Shown piece after piece: positions 52,897-61,880 of a stretch of 64,000 nt of DNA. Source of the DNA: SMXL01 sp036985715 (GTDB lineage Bacteria > Bacteroidota > Rhodothermia > Rhodothermales > UBA10348); the NCBI GenBank assembly GCA_036985715.1, contig BTQE01000002.1:7778-71777 (forward strand), given 5' to 3'. The notes beneath the pieces were generated by a model. The model did no database searches. It saw nothing but the letters and a program-made list of their open reading frames with translations, and was not told the origin of the DNA. The stretch's first letter is position 1; every line of letters begins with the position of its first letter. Made by a program: the position numbers and the translations under genes.

Positions 52897-53622
52897 GTGC
52901 TGGGTGTGTCTTTAAGGAATCTGATTTTGTCTGGCGGTCGCCGTGCGAAATCTCAGGCGAATGAAACTACCCAGGGGGCGATATCCGATGATTCAAAAAT
53001 TGGCAAAGTCCCTCGCTCAGACACACCGTCGGAAGACCCCGTGCCAGTGAGTGAGCTGAAAAACCTTGACCATACGACTGCGGCAGCACTAAGAAGGCAG
53101 ATTCTATCGGAAGATCAGCTTCGTACAATCGATTGTTCAGGTGAGAATTCAAGAATGATCATCACATGGAGGCAATGTTCTTTTGCATTTCCGGACGTCA
53201 GGGAACAGCTACAGAAACTTGCTGCAGAAATTTATGGCTTCCGCCCGGTTACCGTTTGTCAAATCGGGACGCTCATCTATAACAACAAGCTTCTCGACCT
53301 GTTGTCGAGCGAGGATTGGACGTCCTTGTTCGCATGTGGAGTTGTTCCTGTTATAGAACATGGACACTACCCCGACGTGGTTCGAAGGCATCTACTGGCA
53401 AGTTCTGATCCAGGATCACGTCGAGTTCGCGCGCTCTCGGACCGACTCATTCTTTCTGATATCGAATTCGTATTTGTCCCGGAGGAGGTTGTGAACACGG
53501 TCCAAAATCTTCTTATTTCAAACATGCCTGCTCTGAATGTCAATCCTGGTATTGCGAGAAACGGGGATACTCTAAAGCGAGAAACAACAACCCAAGATTA
53601 CACGAGACGGCGCGCAGCCTAG
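52897..53622 (+). CDS. Stand-alone MshEN/GspE-N-like domain protein
   Basis: A 241-residue protein from a GTG start (the ATG at 52869 stops at once). Residues about 1-60 are charged and probably disordered. Residues about 105-215 follow the pattern of the N-terminal domain of PilB/GspE ATPases: LAAEIYGF, a central GVVPVI strand, LLASSDPGSRRVRAL where those domains have their A-x-x-D-P turn, and DIEFVFVPEEVVNTV. There is no ATPase domain. The next gene, 39 bp downstream, is a full PilB/GspE ATPase with its own version of the same domain. The MshEN assignment is by pattern only; a c-di-GMP-binding or regulatory role is inference. Confidence 0.55.
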   Translation: MLGVSLRNLILSGGRRAKSQANETTQGAISDDSKIGKVPRSDTPSEDPVPVSELKNLDHTTAAALRRQILSEDQLRTIDCSGENSRMIITWRQCSFAFPDVREQLQKLAAEIYGFRPVTVCQIGTLIYNNKLLDLLSSEDWTSLFACGVVPVIEHGHYPDVVRRHLLASSDPGSRRVRALSDRLILSDIEFVFVPEEVVNTVQNLLISNMPALNVNPGIARNGDTLKRETTTQDYTRRRAA

Positions 53623-53661
53623 GCCGGGACCGTCGAACCCACTTGATCATCACATTCGCTC

Positions 53662-55581
53662 ATGGAGCAAATCTCAGACAAAACACCAGATTTTCGAAAT
53701 CGAGCGGAGGATCGAACCGCATCGAGTGCGAAGGGGAAAAGCCGGCTCGAAGCGATTCGACGAAAGGTTGCGTTCGAAACCGTTGCCAGTCGAGACCGGG
53801 TGGTGACTCGTCTTTTGGATAAAGGTGCGGTCAACGAAAATCATCTGGTATCCGCTTGGGAGGAGTGGAATCGACTTCATGAACAGCACATTCGTGTACC
53901 GTTTTGGCGTCTGCTCACAATAGACGAAACGCTCGATGCCCAGGAAATTTATTCTGAAGCTGCGTCGGTGTATGCTTTCAAGCAGGCTGGAATAGATAAG
54001 ATGGATGTGCTCGAGTTTATAGCCGAGCACCGCGAGAAATTCAACGACGAGATATGGGAGGAGATGGTCGAAGCCCACGTGCTACCGGTGGGAATCGATG
54101 TAGATAAGCGCTCAGGAGAAAATATTTGGATCTTTGCTACACACGATCCGACTCGTCCCGAAGTTCATCAGTTGATTCAAACACTTCAGTTGAAGCGATT
54201 CGAGTTGCGTTATTCGCCACTCGATTTACTCGGATCGATCATCAGTGATACGTTTATATCGGTTAATCAGTATCTCGAGAAGCTGGAGGAAGTTCCACCC
54301 GTCTTCGACATGGGGATGGACTTCATTGAGGATGAGAACAGCGTAGATGACGATGCACTCGAGGCAGAAATCAATCGTTCGCGCCTCATCAATCTATTCG
54401 AAGCATCCCTCGTCGAGGCCGTGAAGAGGGGCGCATCAGACATCCACATCTTTCCCAATGATAAGGGCGAGATCGAGCTTCAAATGCGGATCGACGGTGA
54501 ACTCGAGATGTGGCATATCGAAGATGGGATTCGACCGGAGTCATTCCTGTCGGTCGTGAAGGACAATTCGATGAATGTCGATCGATTCGAGCGAGATTCA
54601 GCCCAGGACGGATACATCCAGCGATGGATCGACGAGGTGCTCATTCGATTCCGCGTCTCCGTATTACCCATTGCCAGTGCCAAGCAGGAAATACACGCCG
54701 AAAGCGTCGTCATCCGAGTTCTGGACGATCGAAAGGTGATCACAGATCTCGGAAAAATTGGTCTTCTCGGACACGCGATGGAGCGATTTGACCACGCCAT
54801 TCGCCAGCCGAACGGAATGGTGATCCTGACGGGCCCAACCGGATCTGGCAAGAGTACCACGTTGGTGGCGGCTCTGTCCCAGGTTGTTACTTCAAAAGTG
54901 AACGTTCTTACCATCGAGGATCCGGTGGAATATCTGATTAAGGGAGTCCGCCAGATTAAACTGGGTGTTCGTCTGGGTCTTGAGAGCGCACTTCGCGCCA
55001 TTCTTCGACACGACCCGGATATCGTGATGGTGGGTGAGATGAGAGATAGAGAAACCGCTGAGCTCGCAATAAAGCTTGCCAATACCGGCCATCTGACTTT
55101 TACAACGCTTCACACGAACGATGCTCCTTCAGCCGTATCACGACTTTTCAAGATGGGCATCGAGCCATTTCTGATCTCGTACGCGATTAACCTTGTCGTT
55201 GCGCAGCGACTGGTGAGAAAGCTTTGTAATACGTGTAAGCGCGCGGATGTAGAAGTAGAAAATGAAGTTCTTCGGCATCTCGGATTCACCGAGACGGAGA
55301 TCGGATCGATGACGATTTATACGCAAGGAGATGACACAAGATGTGGTACCTGTAAAGGTTCGGGCTACAAAGGTCGGAGAGCGGTTGCCGAGACCCTCAC
55401 ATTTACACCTGCAATTCGGAGCATCATCATGGAGTCTGGAGACATAGTGGATGAAAGTAAACTCCGAGACAAAGCGATCGAAGAGGGAATGCTGACGCTC
55501 AGCGACTGCGCTCGTCGAATTGTCATTGAAGGAGAAACATCGATCGACGAAATGCTTCGCGTGACGGGAAGCGCAATTTAG
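53662..55581 (+). CDS. PilB/GspE-type assembly ATPase
   Basis: A 639-residue hexameric ATPase that would power type IV pilus extension or type II secretion at the inner membrane. Residues about 100-190 are a GspE N-terminal domain (EEMVEAHVLPVGIDV, IFATHDPTRPEVHQL). The ATPase core (about 240-600) has GASDIHIFPN, Walker A GPTGSGKSTT, the Asp box TIEDPVEY, Walker B IVMVGEMRDRETAE, the His box HLTFTTLHTNDA, and the zinc tetracysteine CNTC ... CGTC. No other pilus or secretion gene is adjacent except the stand-alone domain protein just upstream. Whether it serves pili, secretion or natural transformation cannot be told. Confidence 0.93.
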   Translation: MEQISDKTPDFRNRAEDRTASSAKGKSRLEAIRRKVAFETVASRDRVVTRLLDKGAVNENHLVSAWEEWNRLHEQHIRVPFWRLLTIDETLDAQEIYSEAASVYAFKQAGIDKMDVLEFIAEHREKFNDEIWEEMVEAHVLPVGIDVDKRSGENIWIFATHDPTRPEVHQLIQTLQLKRFELRYSPLDLLGSIISDTFISVNQYLEKLEEVPPVFDMGMDFIEDENSVDDDALEAEINRSRLINLFEASLVEAVKRGASDIHIFPNDKGEIELQMRIDGELEMWHIEDGIRPESFLSVVKDNSMNVDRFERDSAQDGYIQRWIDEVLIRFRVSVLPIASAKQEIHAESVVIRVLDDRKVITDLGKIGLLGHAMERFDHAIRQPNGMVILTGPTGSGKSTTLVAALSQVVTSKVNVLTIEDPVEYLIKGVRQIKLGVRLGLESALRAILRHDPDIVMVGEMRDRETAELAIKLANTGHLTFTTLHTNDAPSAVSRLFKMGIEPFLISYAINLVVAQRLVRKLCNTCKRADVEVENEVLRHLGFTETEIGSMTIYTQGDDTRCGTCKGSGYKGRRAVAETLTFTPAIRSIIMESGDIVDESKLRDKAIEEGMLTLSDCARRIVIEGETSIDEMLRVTGSAI

Positions 55582-55597
55582 AGGCCGAAATCCAGGT

Positions 55598-56395
55598 TCA
55601 GGGATCCAGTCGTTCCAGTCTCACGTTGTCAAGATTCACATCGCTGACGAGTTCGAGCTTTCCCTGACTGAACAGTTCATCATACTGGTCGATCGTTTCG
55701 ATTGTTAGACTATCGAATTTGAAGTTATGATAGTCCTGAATTCTAACGCCCCCGATGTCCCGAATATTTGTGGCTTGACGGAAGCGGGACCCTTCCTCGT
55801 CGGTATAGAAATAATAGGCCATGTAGTCCATCGTGAAACGGTTTCGGTGGAACCAGTAGAGGAACCGGTCCTGATAGTCGCGCCCTCCGCCTTCCTGCTG
55901 AAACGTGATGTCAATCTTGTAGTAGGGTTCACCCAGAATCTCGACCTCTCCGAGTAGCGTCTTAACGACCGCGGGATCATTTAGGGGAAGTGGAAGAAGA
56001 ACGAAGTACGAGACGCTGTTGACCGATGTCTCCATTTTTCGGTAAAACTCTGAGTCCATTTCCGTCCGCACTCCGTCAACATCTCGTACCAGTCCGTCAT
56101 TAGAGAGGATCTCCTTAATGACAGCTCCGGTCGAGTCTGTGTACGATCTCACGTATGAAAACATTCCATTTTGACGCGTAATCGAAAATTGGCGTCCACG
56201 AAAATCGAAGGTGAGACGGGCGTTGTTCAGGATGTCGCTGCCGTGTGCTTCCAAGGCCCTGTCGACTATGTTTTGGGGATTCGACATGTCGTCAGGGGCC
56301 CGGCAGGCGCCCAAGAATAAACTCGTCACCAGGATGGGAAGAGAGAATTTTGTTCGATGAAACAGCGCTGTGGAAATGAAATTCGGGAAATTCAT
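55598..56395 (-). CDS. Hypothetical lipoprotein, possibly DUF6503-like
   Basis: About 265 residues from the ATG at 56395 (2 bp after the gltS-like stop); a longer frame to 56443 would run into that gene. Lipobox LGAC gives the lipidated cysteine near residue 31. The mature part starts with NIVDRALEAHGSDILNNARLTFDFRG, then alternating strands with DYQDRFLYWFHRNRFTMDYMAYYF, a layout I associate with DUF6503-type Bacteroidota lipoproteins; this is from memory and uncertain. Function unknown. Third gene of a plsC-gltS-lipoprotein run. Confidence 0.65.
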   Translation of the reverse strand: MNFPNFISTALFHRTKFSLPILVTSLFLGACRAPDDMSNPQNIVDRALEAHGSDILNNARLTFDFRGRQFSITRQNGMFSYVRSYTDSTGAVIKEILSNDGLVRDVDGVRTEMDSEFYRKMETSVNSVSYFVLLPLPLNDPAVVKTLLGEVEILGEPYYKIDITFQQEGGGRDYQDRFLYWFHRNRFTMDYMAYYFYTDEEGSRFRQATNIRDIGGVRIQDYHNFKFDSLTIETIDQYDELFSQGKLELVSDVNLDNVRLERLDP

Positions 56396-56397
56396 AT

Positions 56398-57795
56398 TTA
56401 CGTCAGCTCTTCGTGAGACGATCGCTGTACAAATCCATACCATAGAATTCCGATGATCAGCAGGTAGACGATCATGATCGAAATGATAATGATATATCCG
56501 GTGATTGATCCAGAGAACACAGTGAATGGCATGTTAATCAGAATAAGGAGGGGGAATCCAAAGGCCAACGCCATTCCGCTACTGAGAACGAGGTCTTCCG
56601 CCACGGGTGATCGGTATTCCGGGTCGGTAACGCGAATGAGCGCGAGTCCTGAGCTGATGGTTCCAGTCATTTGGGCATATATCCCGATAAATCGTTCGAA
56701 CCGATATTTCGTGAACACCTTTTGACTTGACCATTTCAGGAACAAATACGTAATCCATGCTCCGAGGATGGACATGACGAGAACAGGTCCGGCGTACGTC
56801 CACGCTATCCGTAAACTGATTGCGGCAATCGAAGCAGTGATCAGAAAATCCGCAAGCGAACCGGTCAATCGCCTCATCATTCCAGCATCGAGCAGGTGAC
56901 CGGCCCCCGCGAAATCGATGAGGTGTCTTATGCCCAGAGCGATCAGGTTGGCAAAAATGAAGTGAAACGACCATACGATCGGCACTTCCTGGTCCAATCC
57001 TCCAGCCACCAATATTTGTTCGAGACCCGCGGTAAACGCATAGGTCAACGCATACACCAAACCGATGAGTGCCAGATGGACCGTTAGTGGCTCGATGGCT
57101 CCACTGAAAAACGTTAACGTCGCTCCGACGGGCCGATCCTCGGCGTCTCGAATACCTTTCATCATGGAGGAAGAGAGGCCGTCTGAATGTCCTTCGGTAT
57201 CCGAAGATTCTCGGGCCATTAGTGTCCGATTTATGATCATCACCCCCGAAACGTAGGCGAAAAGGAATCCAATGGCGGCGATACCAAGACCTACTGACGC
57301 CGCATCTTCGAATCCGAAAGCGCTCCACGCATTGCCAATTGAGAACGCAATGCCGGGTCCCATTGCAAATCCCAACGGGAGAAGCAGCCCTATGGCGGGA
57401 ACCAGTTCGGGCAGAAACAGCAGCATGGCTAACAGCGCTACGCTGAGTCCAATGAGACCTTGGATCAGCATGACCGACACCTGCATGAATCCGAGATTGA
57501 CCACACTGTATTTAATTTTCCGACTCGATGATTGAAGGCCAACGCCAATAAACGTCAAGGCCAGAAGGTGATAGACATACGCGCCCATTCGCTCCAATGA
57601 AAAGGTGACAATCGAAAACACTTCTGGTCCAATAAGGAGTCCGATAAAGCCAGCGAGCAGGCTGTTCGGAATCAGGAATCTCCGAAATACAGGGACATAC
57701 CTGCGGGCAATAGAGCCTCCAATGAGCAGGATGCTAAGGAGGGCAAAGTCCAAGAAAAGGTCGCCGATCGAGGCAGGAATGGTCCAGGATTCCAT
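56398..57795 (-). CDS. Sodium/glutamate symporter (GltS) family protein
   Basis: A 465-residue membrane protein with about eleven helices. The GltS family layout is visible: RRFLIPNSLLAGFIGLLIGPE in the first third, LLALTFIGVGLQ, the reentrant-like LLPLGFAMGPGIAFSIGNAW, and in the second half the repeat-related IGIYAQMTGTISSGLALIRV. Expected to import glutamate or a related dicarboxylate with sodium; the true substrate is unknown. The start lies 9 bp after the acyltransferase stop and the stop 2 bp before the lipoprotein start, so all three are probably one transcript. Confidence 0.83.
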   Translation of the reverse strand: MESWTIPASIGDLFLDFALLSILLIGGSIARRYVPVFRRFLIPNSLLAGFIGLLIGPEVFSIVTFSLERMGAYVYHLLALTFIGVGLQSSSRKIKYSVVNLGFMQVSVMLIQGLIGLSVALLAMLLFLPELVPAIGLLLPLGFAMGPGIAFSIGNAWSAFGFEDAASVGLGIAAIGFLFAYVSGVMIINRTLMARESSDTEGHSDGLSSSMMKGIRDAEDRPVGATLTFFSGAIEPLTVHLALIGLVYALTYAFTAGLEQILVAGGLDQEVPIVWSFHFIFANLIALGIRHLIDFAGAGHLLDAGMMRRLTGSLADFLITASIAAISLRIAWTYAGPVLVMSILGAWITYLFLKWSSQKVFTKYRFERFIGIYAQMTGTISSGLALIRVTDPEYRSPVAEDLVLSSGMALAFGFPLLILINMPFTVFSGSITGYIIIISIMIVYLLIIGILWYGFVQRSSHEELT

Positions 57796-57804
57796 TTAGA
57801 TTTG

Positions 57805-58968
57805 TCACCAACGAATATTTGGCGCGATTCGATGCAATTCATCGAACCACTGCAGGACACTACCGCCGTGTAAAAAACGGGCCGATAGGGATCCATTGGA
57901 GAGTGTCAGGGCCAGCTTGTCATTCCGTTCCGTGCTTACGTACCGGACATTTTCAAGATCGATATGATACTTTTCGGAGCCCTCAATAAAAAGGTGCGAC
58001 GCAAATAACGAGAAATTGGCGCTTCGCTCAACGAAGGGGCGGTCGTCAATGACTCCTTTGATCTGGGAGCGCACCTGGATGCGAGGTTCGTCGGTTCGAT
58101 CGTCATACGGCAAGGCTCGAATCCTGGAATAAAGGTCCCCGGTGAGTACGATTTCGCCGGTCGAATCAAGCCGAATCCGACTGTCTGGAAGAACACGGCC
58201 ATCAAATACAGCGGAATCACTTACAATCCGGTTGCCTTCGACCGCGCGTACGCCGCCAGACAATCCCGATTCCGGATCGCGATACAGGAGCTTTTCAAGT
58301 CCCCTGGCAGGTTGAAATGCACTTTTTGGCCTGAGCGGCTCTTCTACAAGATTCTCATCACTGGAAATGGGTGCTTTTAGGATTGACAGCGACTCCTCGA
58401 ACGGGGCCTTCTTGTCGAATGAAAGAGCAGGCAGAATTTCAAGTTCAATGTGTGCCGGGCGAGGATACCGCGCCCAACGTGGCCATCCGACGTAAGAGCC
58501 ATGTGTGATAATCGGGTAAACGGGGACTCCAGACCTGATAAAGAGCTTTGCCGTCGCTTCGATCCATGGCGCAGGTCGGCCATCCCATCGCCGACCGCCT
58601 TCTGGGTAAATGACGATAGAGCGACGTTCATCAAGTAGCCGATAGATTCGTCGAATCAACTGGGGCTCAGGCACGTGTTTGTGGGTTCCAAGAATACCCA
58701 CCGACGCGAAAAATCGGGCCAGCGGATGATCTTTCATGTATTCCATCGTCATGACCCCCGCCGTGCCCTGTCCCCAAGCGGTAAAGGCGTTGATCATGAA
58801 CGGGTCGTAGTTGTTTGAGTGATTTCCGTATAGGAAACAGGGGCCGACAGGAACGCTTTCTGAATTCCGTATCGAGAGGTGCCAGAATCGAGAGGAAAAC
58901 GCGACAACAGTACCGCGAAATAAGACTTCGCTGGTCGGCCCAAGGAGGGTGCTGCGGTGAGTACTCAA
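57805..58968 (-). CDS. PlsC-type acyltransferase with C-terminal PH-like domain
   Basis: A 387-residue protein. Residues about 20-215 are a glycerolipid acyltransferase domain with the catalytic NHSNNYD motif (His50, Asp55), the EGGRRWDG block and IPIITHGS-like region. Residues about 285-380 resemble a bacterial PH/GRAM-like domain (FSLFASHLFIEGSEKYHIDLENV, LQWFDEL), which is not part of ordinary PlsC. It likely acylates a lysolipid or similar acceptor at the cytoplasmic membrane. First gene of a three-gene minus-strand unit. Confidence 0.8.
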   Translation of the reverse strand: MSTHRSTLLGPTSEVLFRGTVVAFSSRFWHLSIRNSESVPVGPCFLYGNHSNNYDPFMINAFTAWGQGTAGVMTMEYMKDHPLARFFASVGILGTHKHVPEPQLIRRIYRLLDERRSIVIYPEGGRRWDGRPAPWIEATAKLFIRSGVPVYPIITHGSYVGWPRWARYPRPAHIELEILPALSFDKKAPFEESLSILKAPISSDENLVEEPLRPKSAFQPARGLEKLLYRDPESGLSGGVRAVEGNRIVSDSAVFDGRVLPDSRIRLDSTGEIVLTGDLYSRIRALPYDDRTDEPRIQVRSQIKGVIDDRPFVERSANFSLFASHLFIEGSEKYHIDLENVRYVSTERNDKLALTLSNGSLSARFLHGGSVLQWFDELHRIAPNIRW

Positions 58969-59164
58969 CTTGAATTCAGATAAAAGGTGCGGCTTGATTC
59001 CCGAATGAACTTATTCATTTTCGAGTTTTTTGCGACTCTTCGGATACGAGAGAAGATAGTTTGTATGCACCGTGTGTGCAGATTCAACAACGCCGGATCA
59101 TGCGGACGGTAGCTGCGTAATCTGTTGTCAGTCAACACAATATGTCCACATACCGGATAATCTC

Positions 59165-59467
59165 GTGACTAAAGCAGATATCATTGAACGCATATCCAGC
59201 GGAACGGGATTGACGAAATTGGAAACAGAGGCGGTCGTCAACGGATTCATTAGTATCGTTAAAGATTCTCTGCTGGATGCCGAACGAGTCGACCTGAGAG
59301 GTTTCGGTTCTTTCGGAGTCCAACATCGAGCGGCACGTACCGCTCGAAATCCCAGGACGAATCAACCTGTACACGTTCCGGCTACGTACGTCCCGTTCTT
59401 TAAACCCTCGAGAGAGTTCAGAAAGAATGTAGATCGGTCTATAACCGGTCGGACGGACAGTGAATGA
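59165..59467 (+). CDS. HU/IHF-family DNA-binding protein
   Basis: A nucleoid-associated protein of about 100 residues from the GTG at 59165; the longer frame to 59072 lacks the family and adds a cysteine-rich leader. It shows TKADIIERISSGTGLTKLETEAVVNGFI, LDAERVDLRGFGSFGV and the DNA-binding arm RTARNPRTNQPVHVPATYVPFFKPSREFRK (given here in short form). It bends DNA and compacts the chromosome or serves as a recombination cofactor. The next gene starts 41 bp after it, past a small inverted repeat over the stop codon. Confidence 0.92.
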   Translation: MTKADIIERISSGTGLTKLETEAVVNGFISIVKDSLLDAERVDLRGFGSFGVQHRAARTARNPRTNQPVHVPATYVPFFKPSREFRKNVDRSITGRTDSE

Positions 59468-59483
59468 GCCCAGCTGTCATTCA
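59461..59483 (+). repeat. Inverted repeat over the HU stop codon
   Basis: TGAATGA (59461-59467) and TCATTCA (59477-59483) form a perfect 7-bp dyad with a 9-bp loop; the HU stop codon TGA is within the left arm. No T-run follows, so at most a weak terminator or an mRNA-stabilising hairpin. Confidence 0.35.
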
Positions 59484-59508
59484 TCCTGACGTATGGATTG
59501 TGTAAAAC

Positions 59509-60612
59509 ATGAGTAAGAGTTGTAGTGGATGCGGATCGCGTCTTAAAGAGGATGCGACGCAATGTGATTTGTGCGGAACTCTCGTCTCGGGCGCAGAGGA
59601 AGAATTGAGAAACCATTCTGATTCTGAAGAAGCAGATTTAGATGCATCCAGCGACTCGACTGTCCGGGCGTCAGGATCCGTGTTCTGTAATTCCTGCGGC
59701 TGGAAGAATCCACCCGATTCCAATTATTGTTCTAAGTGTGGCACGGAGCTTCAAAAACGAAAGGATCAGCTCCCTGATTCGCCAAGCCCTCCATTTGGCG
59801 GAGATTCCGATCCTGAGCAAATCGAACGGAATCCGGCTCTTGTCGGCGGCGTCGAACCGGGGGCTGGAAAACGGATAGCAATACTGATAGGCGTATCTGT
59901 GTTCCTCATTTTCGCCGTCTATCTGCTGATTGTCACGAGTGGACAAAAGGGAAACGTATCGACCGTTCCCTCCTCGAAGACGCCACTGAATGCGCTACTG
60001 AATGCACCTGTTGAGCCCCCACTGATCGCAGAATTTGCGTCACGAGAGGACGATCTTCAGGCCGAATTGGATGGACTCAGCGGTGAAGACCGGAACCATA
60101 AGCAGCGCGAGTTGCTGACCCTGTATTTCACGGCTCGCAGATTTGATCTTGCCGGTGCGAAGGCGGAAGAAATTGCTCTCGAAACGGGTTCGGAATCGGC
60201 ATGGATCGATGCCGGCAATTTTTACTATGACTGGATGGAAACCAGTGAACCGGAAAACAAATACTATTACTCGAGAAAATCGACATCGGCTTATCGTAAG
60301 GTTCTTGAAACCGACCCGGATAACCTGGATATCCGAACAGATATGGCGGTAGCCTATCTATACGATCCTGAAAACTCGATGTTAGCGATTCAGGAAACCA
60401 TGAAGGTCCTCGAGGCCGATTCCAATCATGTTCAGGCAAATTTTAATCGAGGCATCATGTTGTGGCAGATCGATCGGCTGGAGGATGCGATTGATCAGTT
60501 CGAAAAGGTAGTTCGTCTGGTCAATGATCCGGATGACCCTGTATCGCAGCGAGCCTCGGAAGCCCTGTCGACCCTGCGTGTGGATTCTGCAGGCAACGAT
60601 TCCGGACCGTAA
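59509..60612 (+). CDS. Double zinc-ribbon membrane protein with TPR repeats
   Basis: A 367-residue protein. Two zinc ribbons are at the N-terminus: CSGCGSRLK...CDLCGTL (residues about 5-27) and CNSCGWKN...CSKCGTEL (about 61-82), joined by an acidic linker. One membrane helix is at about 124-144. The C-terminal part, presumably periplasmic, has about four TPR-like helical hairpins with DAGNFYYDW, DPDNLDIRTDMAVAYL and HVQANFNRGIMLWQIDRLEDAIDQFEKVV. This architecture suits a scaffold or assembly protein. No partner is known. Followed by the META lipoprotein gene after 62 bp. Confidence 0.78.
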   Translation: MSKSCSGCGSRLKEDATQCDLCGTLVSGAEEELRNHSDSEEADLDASSDSTVRASGSVFCNSCGWKNPPDSNYCSKCGTELQKRKDQLPDSPSPPFGGDSDPEQIERNPALVGGVEPGAGKRIAILIGVSVFLIFAVYLLIVTSGQKGNVSTVPSSKTPLNALLNAPVEPPLIAEFASREDDLQAELDGLSGEDRNHKQRELLTLYFTARRFDLAGAKAEEIALETGSESAWIDAGNFYYDWMETSEPENKYYYSRKSTSAYRKVLETDPDNLDIRTDMAVAYLYDPENSMLAIQETMKVLEADSNHVQANFNRGIMLWQIDRLEDAIDQFEKVVRLVNDPDDPVSQRASEALSTLRVDSAGNDSGP

Positions 60613-60674
60613 CGTTACCTGTTTCTGAATTTCTGCGGCCTTACCTCTGAAGGATAACCAAACCGAAGAGGGAG

Positions 60675-61121
60675 ATGAAGTATTCAAACCGCAGCAAGGT
60701 CCAATTTCTGATTGCAGTTATTCTGCTTATTCCGATCGCGGTCAGCGGCTGTATACTGGTCGTGGAAGAAGACTATGATCGGCGTGACCACTTGCGTGGA
60801 ACGAACTGGTATTTGGAGATTGTTTTTTACGGTGTTCGAACCATCGCCGCGCCGGAGCAAGGTGTCGAACTTTCGTTCGTGGATGAAAATCGCATTGAGG
60901 GAGTATCGCAATGTGGTCCGTTTAACGGCGTCTATTCTTTGAATGATCGGGACGAACTGTCCATCGACTCGTTTTCGTCAGATGGTGGCATATGCGAATC
61001 CGATGAGGCATCTTCCTTGTTCCTTTCTCAGCTTCCGAGGGCGAAACAGTTGATTCGTGAAGATGAATCTCTTCGAATAAATACCGGACGCGGCAACTAT
61101 TTGATGTTTCTGGAGAAATAG
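60675..61121 (+). CDS. META-domain lipoprotein
   Basis: A 148-residue lipoprotein (lipobox VSGC, about Cys26). The remainder is a META/HslJ-like domain: LRGTNWYLEIV, a central strand with SFVDENRIEGVSQCGPFNGVYSL, and an end with FLSQLPRAKQLIREDESLRI. Two cysteines (CGPF and GICES) may form a disulfide. META proteins are linked to heat-stable or motility-related functions in some bacteria but have no single defined role. Confidence 0.75.
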   Translation: MKYSNRSKVQFLIAVILLIPIAVSGCILVVEEDYDRRDHLRGTNWYLEIVFYGVRTIAAPEQGVELSFVDENRIEGVSQCGPFNGVYSLNDRDELSIDSFSSDGGICESDEASSLFLSQLPRAKQLIREDESLRINTGRGNYLMFLEK

Positions 61122-61206
61122 TGCAATAATTCTTCGCAACTAGCAGTCACTTCCGTTCGGGAAAATTATATTCGGATGAATCTTTTCGTTTGTATCCATC
61201 ATCCGA

Positions 61207-61866
61207 ATGCCAGAAATCATTTCGAAAAAGGGGCTGGCAGCCGTAGAGGCTGCCGTCAAGGAGGCTGAAAAACTCACGTCTGGTGAGATCGTGCCTTTCA
61301 TCGTGAAACAGTCGTCGTCGTATCCTGTCGCCTCCTGGCGAGGGGGTGCAATCTTCGGACTGGGTGGACTGATGACGGTTCTGATCCTCGGCCAGCTTTA
61401 TGCAGGGTGGAGTCTGGGATGGCTTTTCACGGTCGGAGGGACGGGCTCCGCAGCTTTAGTGTTAGGTGCGTTGGGCGTTCTTCTGGTCCGAAGCGTACCG
61501 GCAGTGGAACGATTCTTTGCAGGATCCTCCTCTATGACTCACGCTGTTCGCGATCGATCCATGCGGGCGTTTGTTGAGGAAGAGGTCTTTGACACGAGAG
61601 AACGGACGGGAATTCTGATATTTATTTCACTGTTTGAGCGACGTGTTGAAGTCGTCGGAGATTCAGGAATAAACGCACGGGTCGAGTCTGACGACTGGGT
61701 GCGCGTCGTAGAAGATATTTTGACGGGTATTCGCGACGGGACGATGGTAGAGGGTCTCGTGAGTGCCGTTAACCGATGCGGGTCATTGCTCGAAGAGAAA
61801 GGCGTCGAGATAAGAGAAGACGACACGAATGAACTGTCAGACTCGGTGCGTTTCAGTCCAGATTGA
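61207..61866 (+). CDS. TPM-domain membrane protein
   Basis: A 219-residue protein of the TPM_phosphatase (YgcG-related) family. Residues about 10-40 open the domain (AAVKEAEKLTSGEIVPFIV), two membrane helices follow at about 44-68 and 70-96, and the domain closes with FDTRERTGILIFISLFERRVEVVGDSGI and a helical VVEDILTGIRDGTMVEGLVSAVN region. Having the helices inside the domain is typical of one TPM subtype. Function in bacteria is not established. Convergent with the sufT-like gene. Confidence 0.78.
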   Translation: MPEIISKKGLAAVEAAVKEAEKLTSGEIVPFIVKQSSSYPVASWRGGAIFGLGGLMTVLILGQLYAGWSLGWLFTVGGTGSAALVLGALGVLLVRSVPAVERFFAGSSSMTHAVRDRSMRAFVEEEVFDTRERTGILIFISLFERRVEVVGDSGINARVESDDWVRVVEDILTGIRDGTMVEGLVSAVNRCGSLLEEKGVEIREDDTNELSDSVRFSPD

Positions 61867-61880
61867 GCATCGTCGGAAGC

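Noticed and set aside
56579..57328. 249-residue minus-strand frame inside the gltS-like gene
   Set aside because: Different-frame shadow of a clear membrane protein; composition rich in Arg/Cys/His, no membrane helices.
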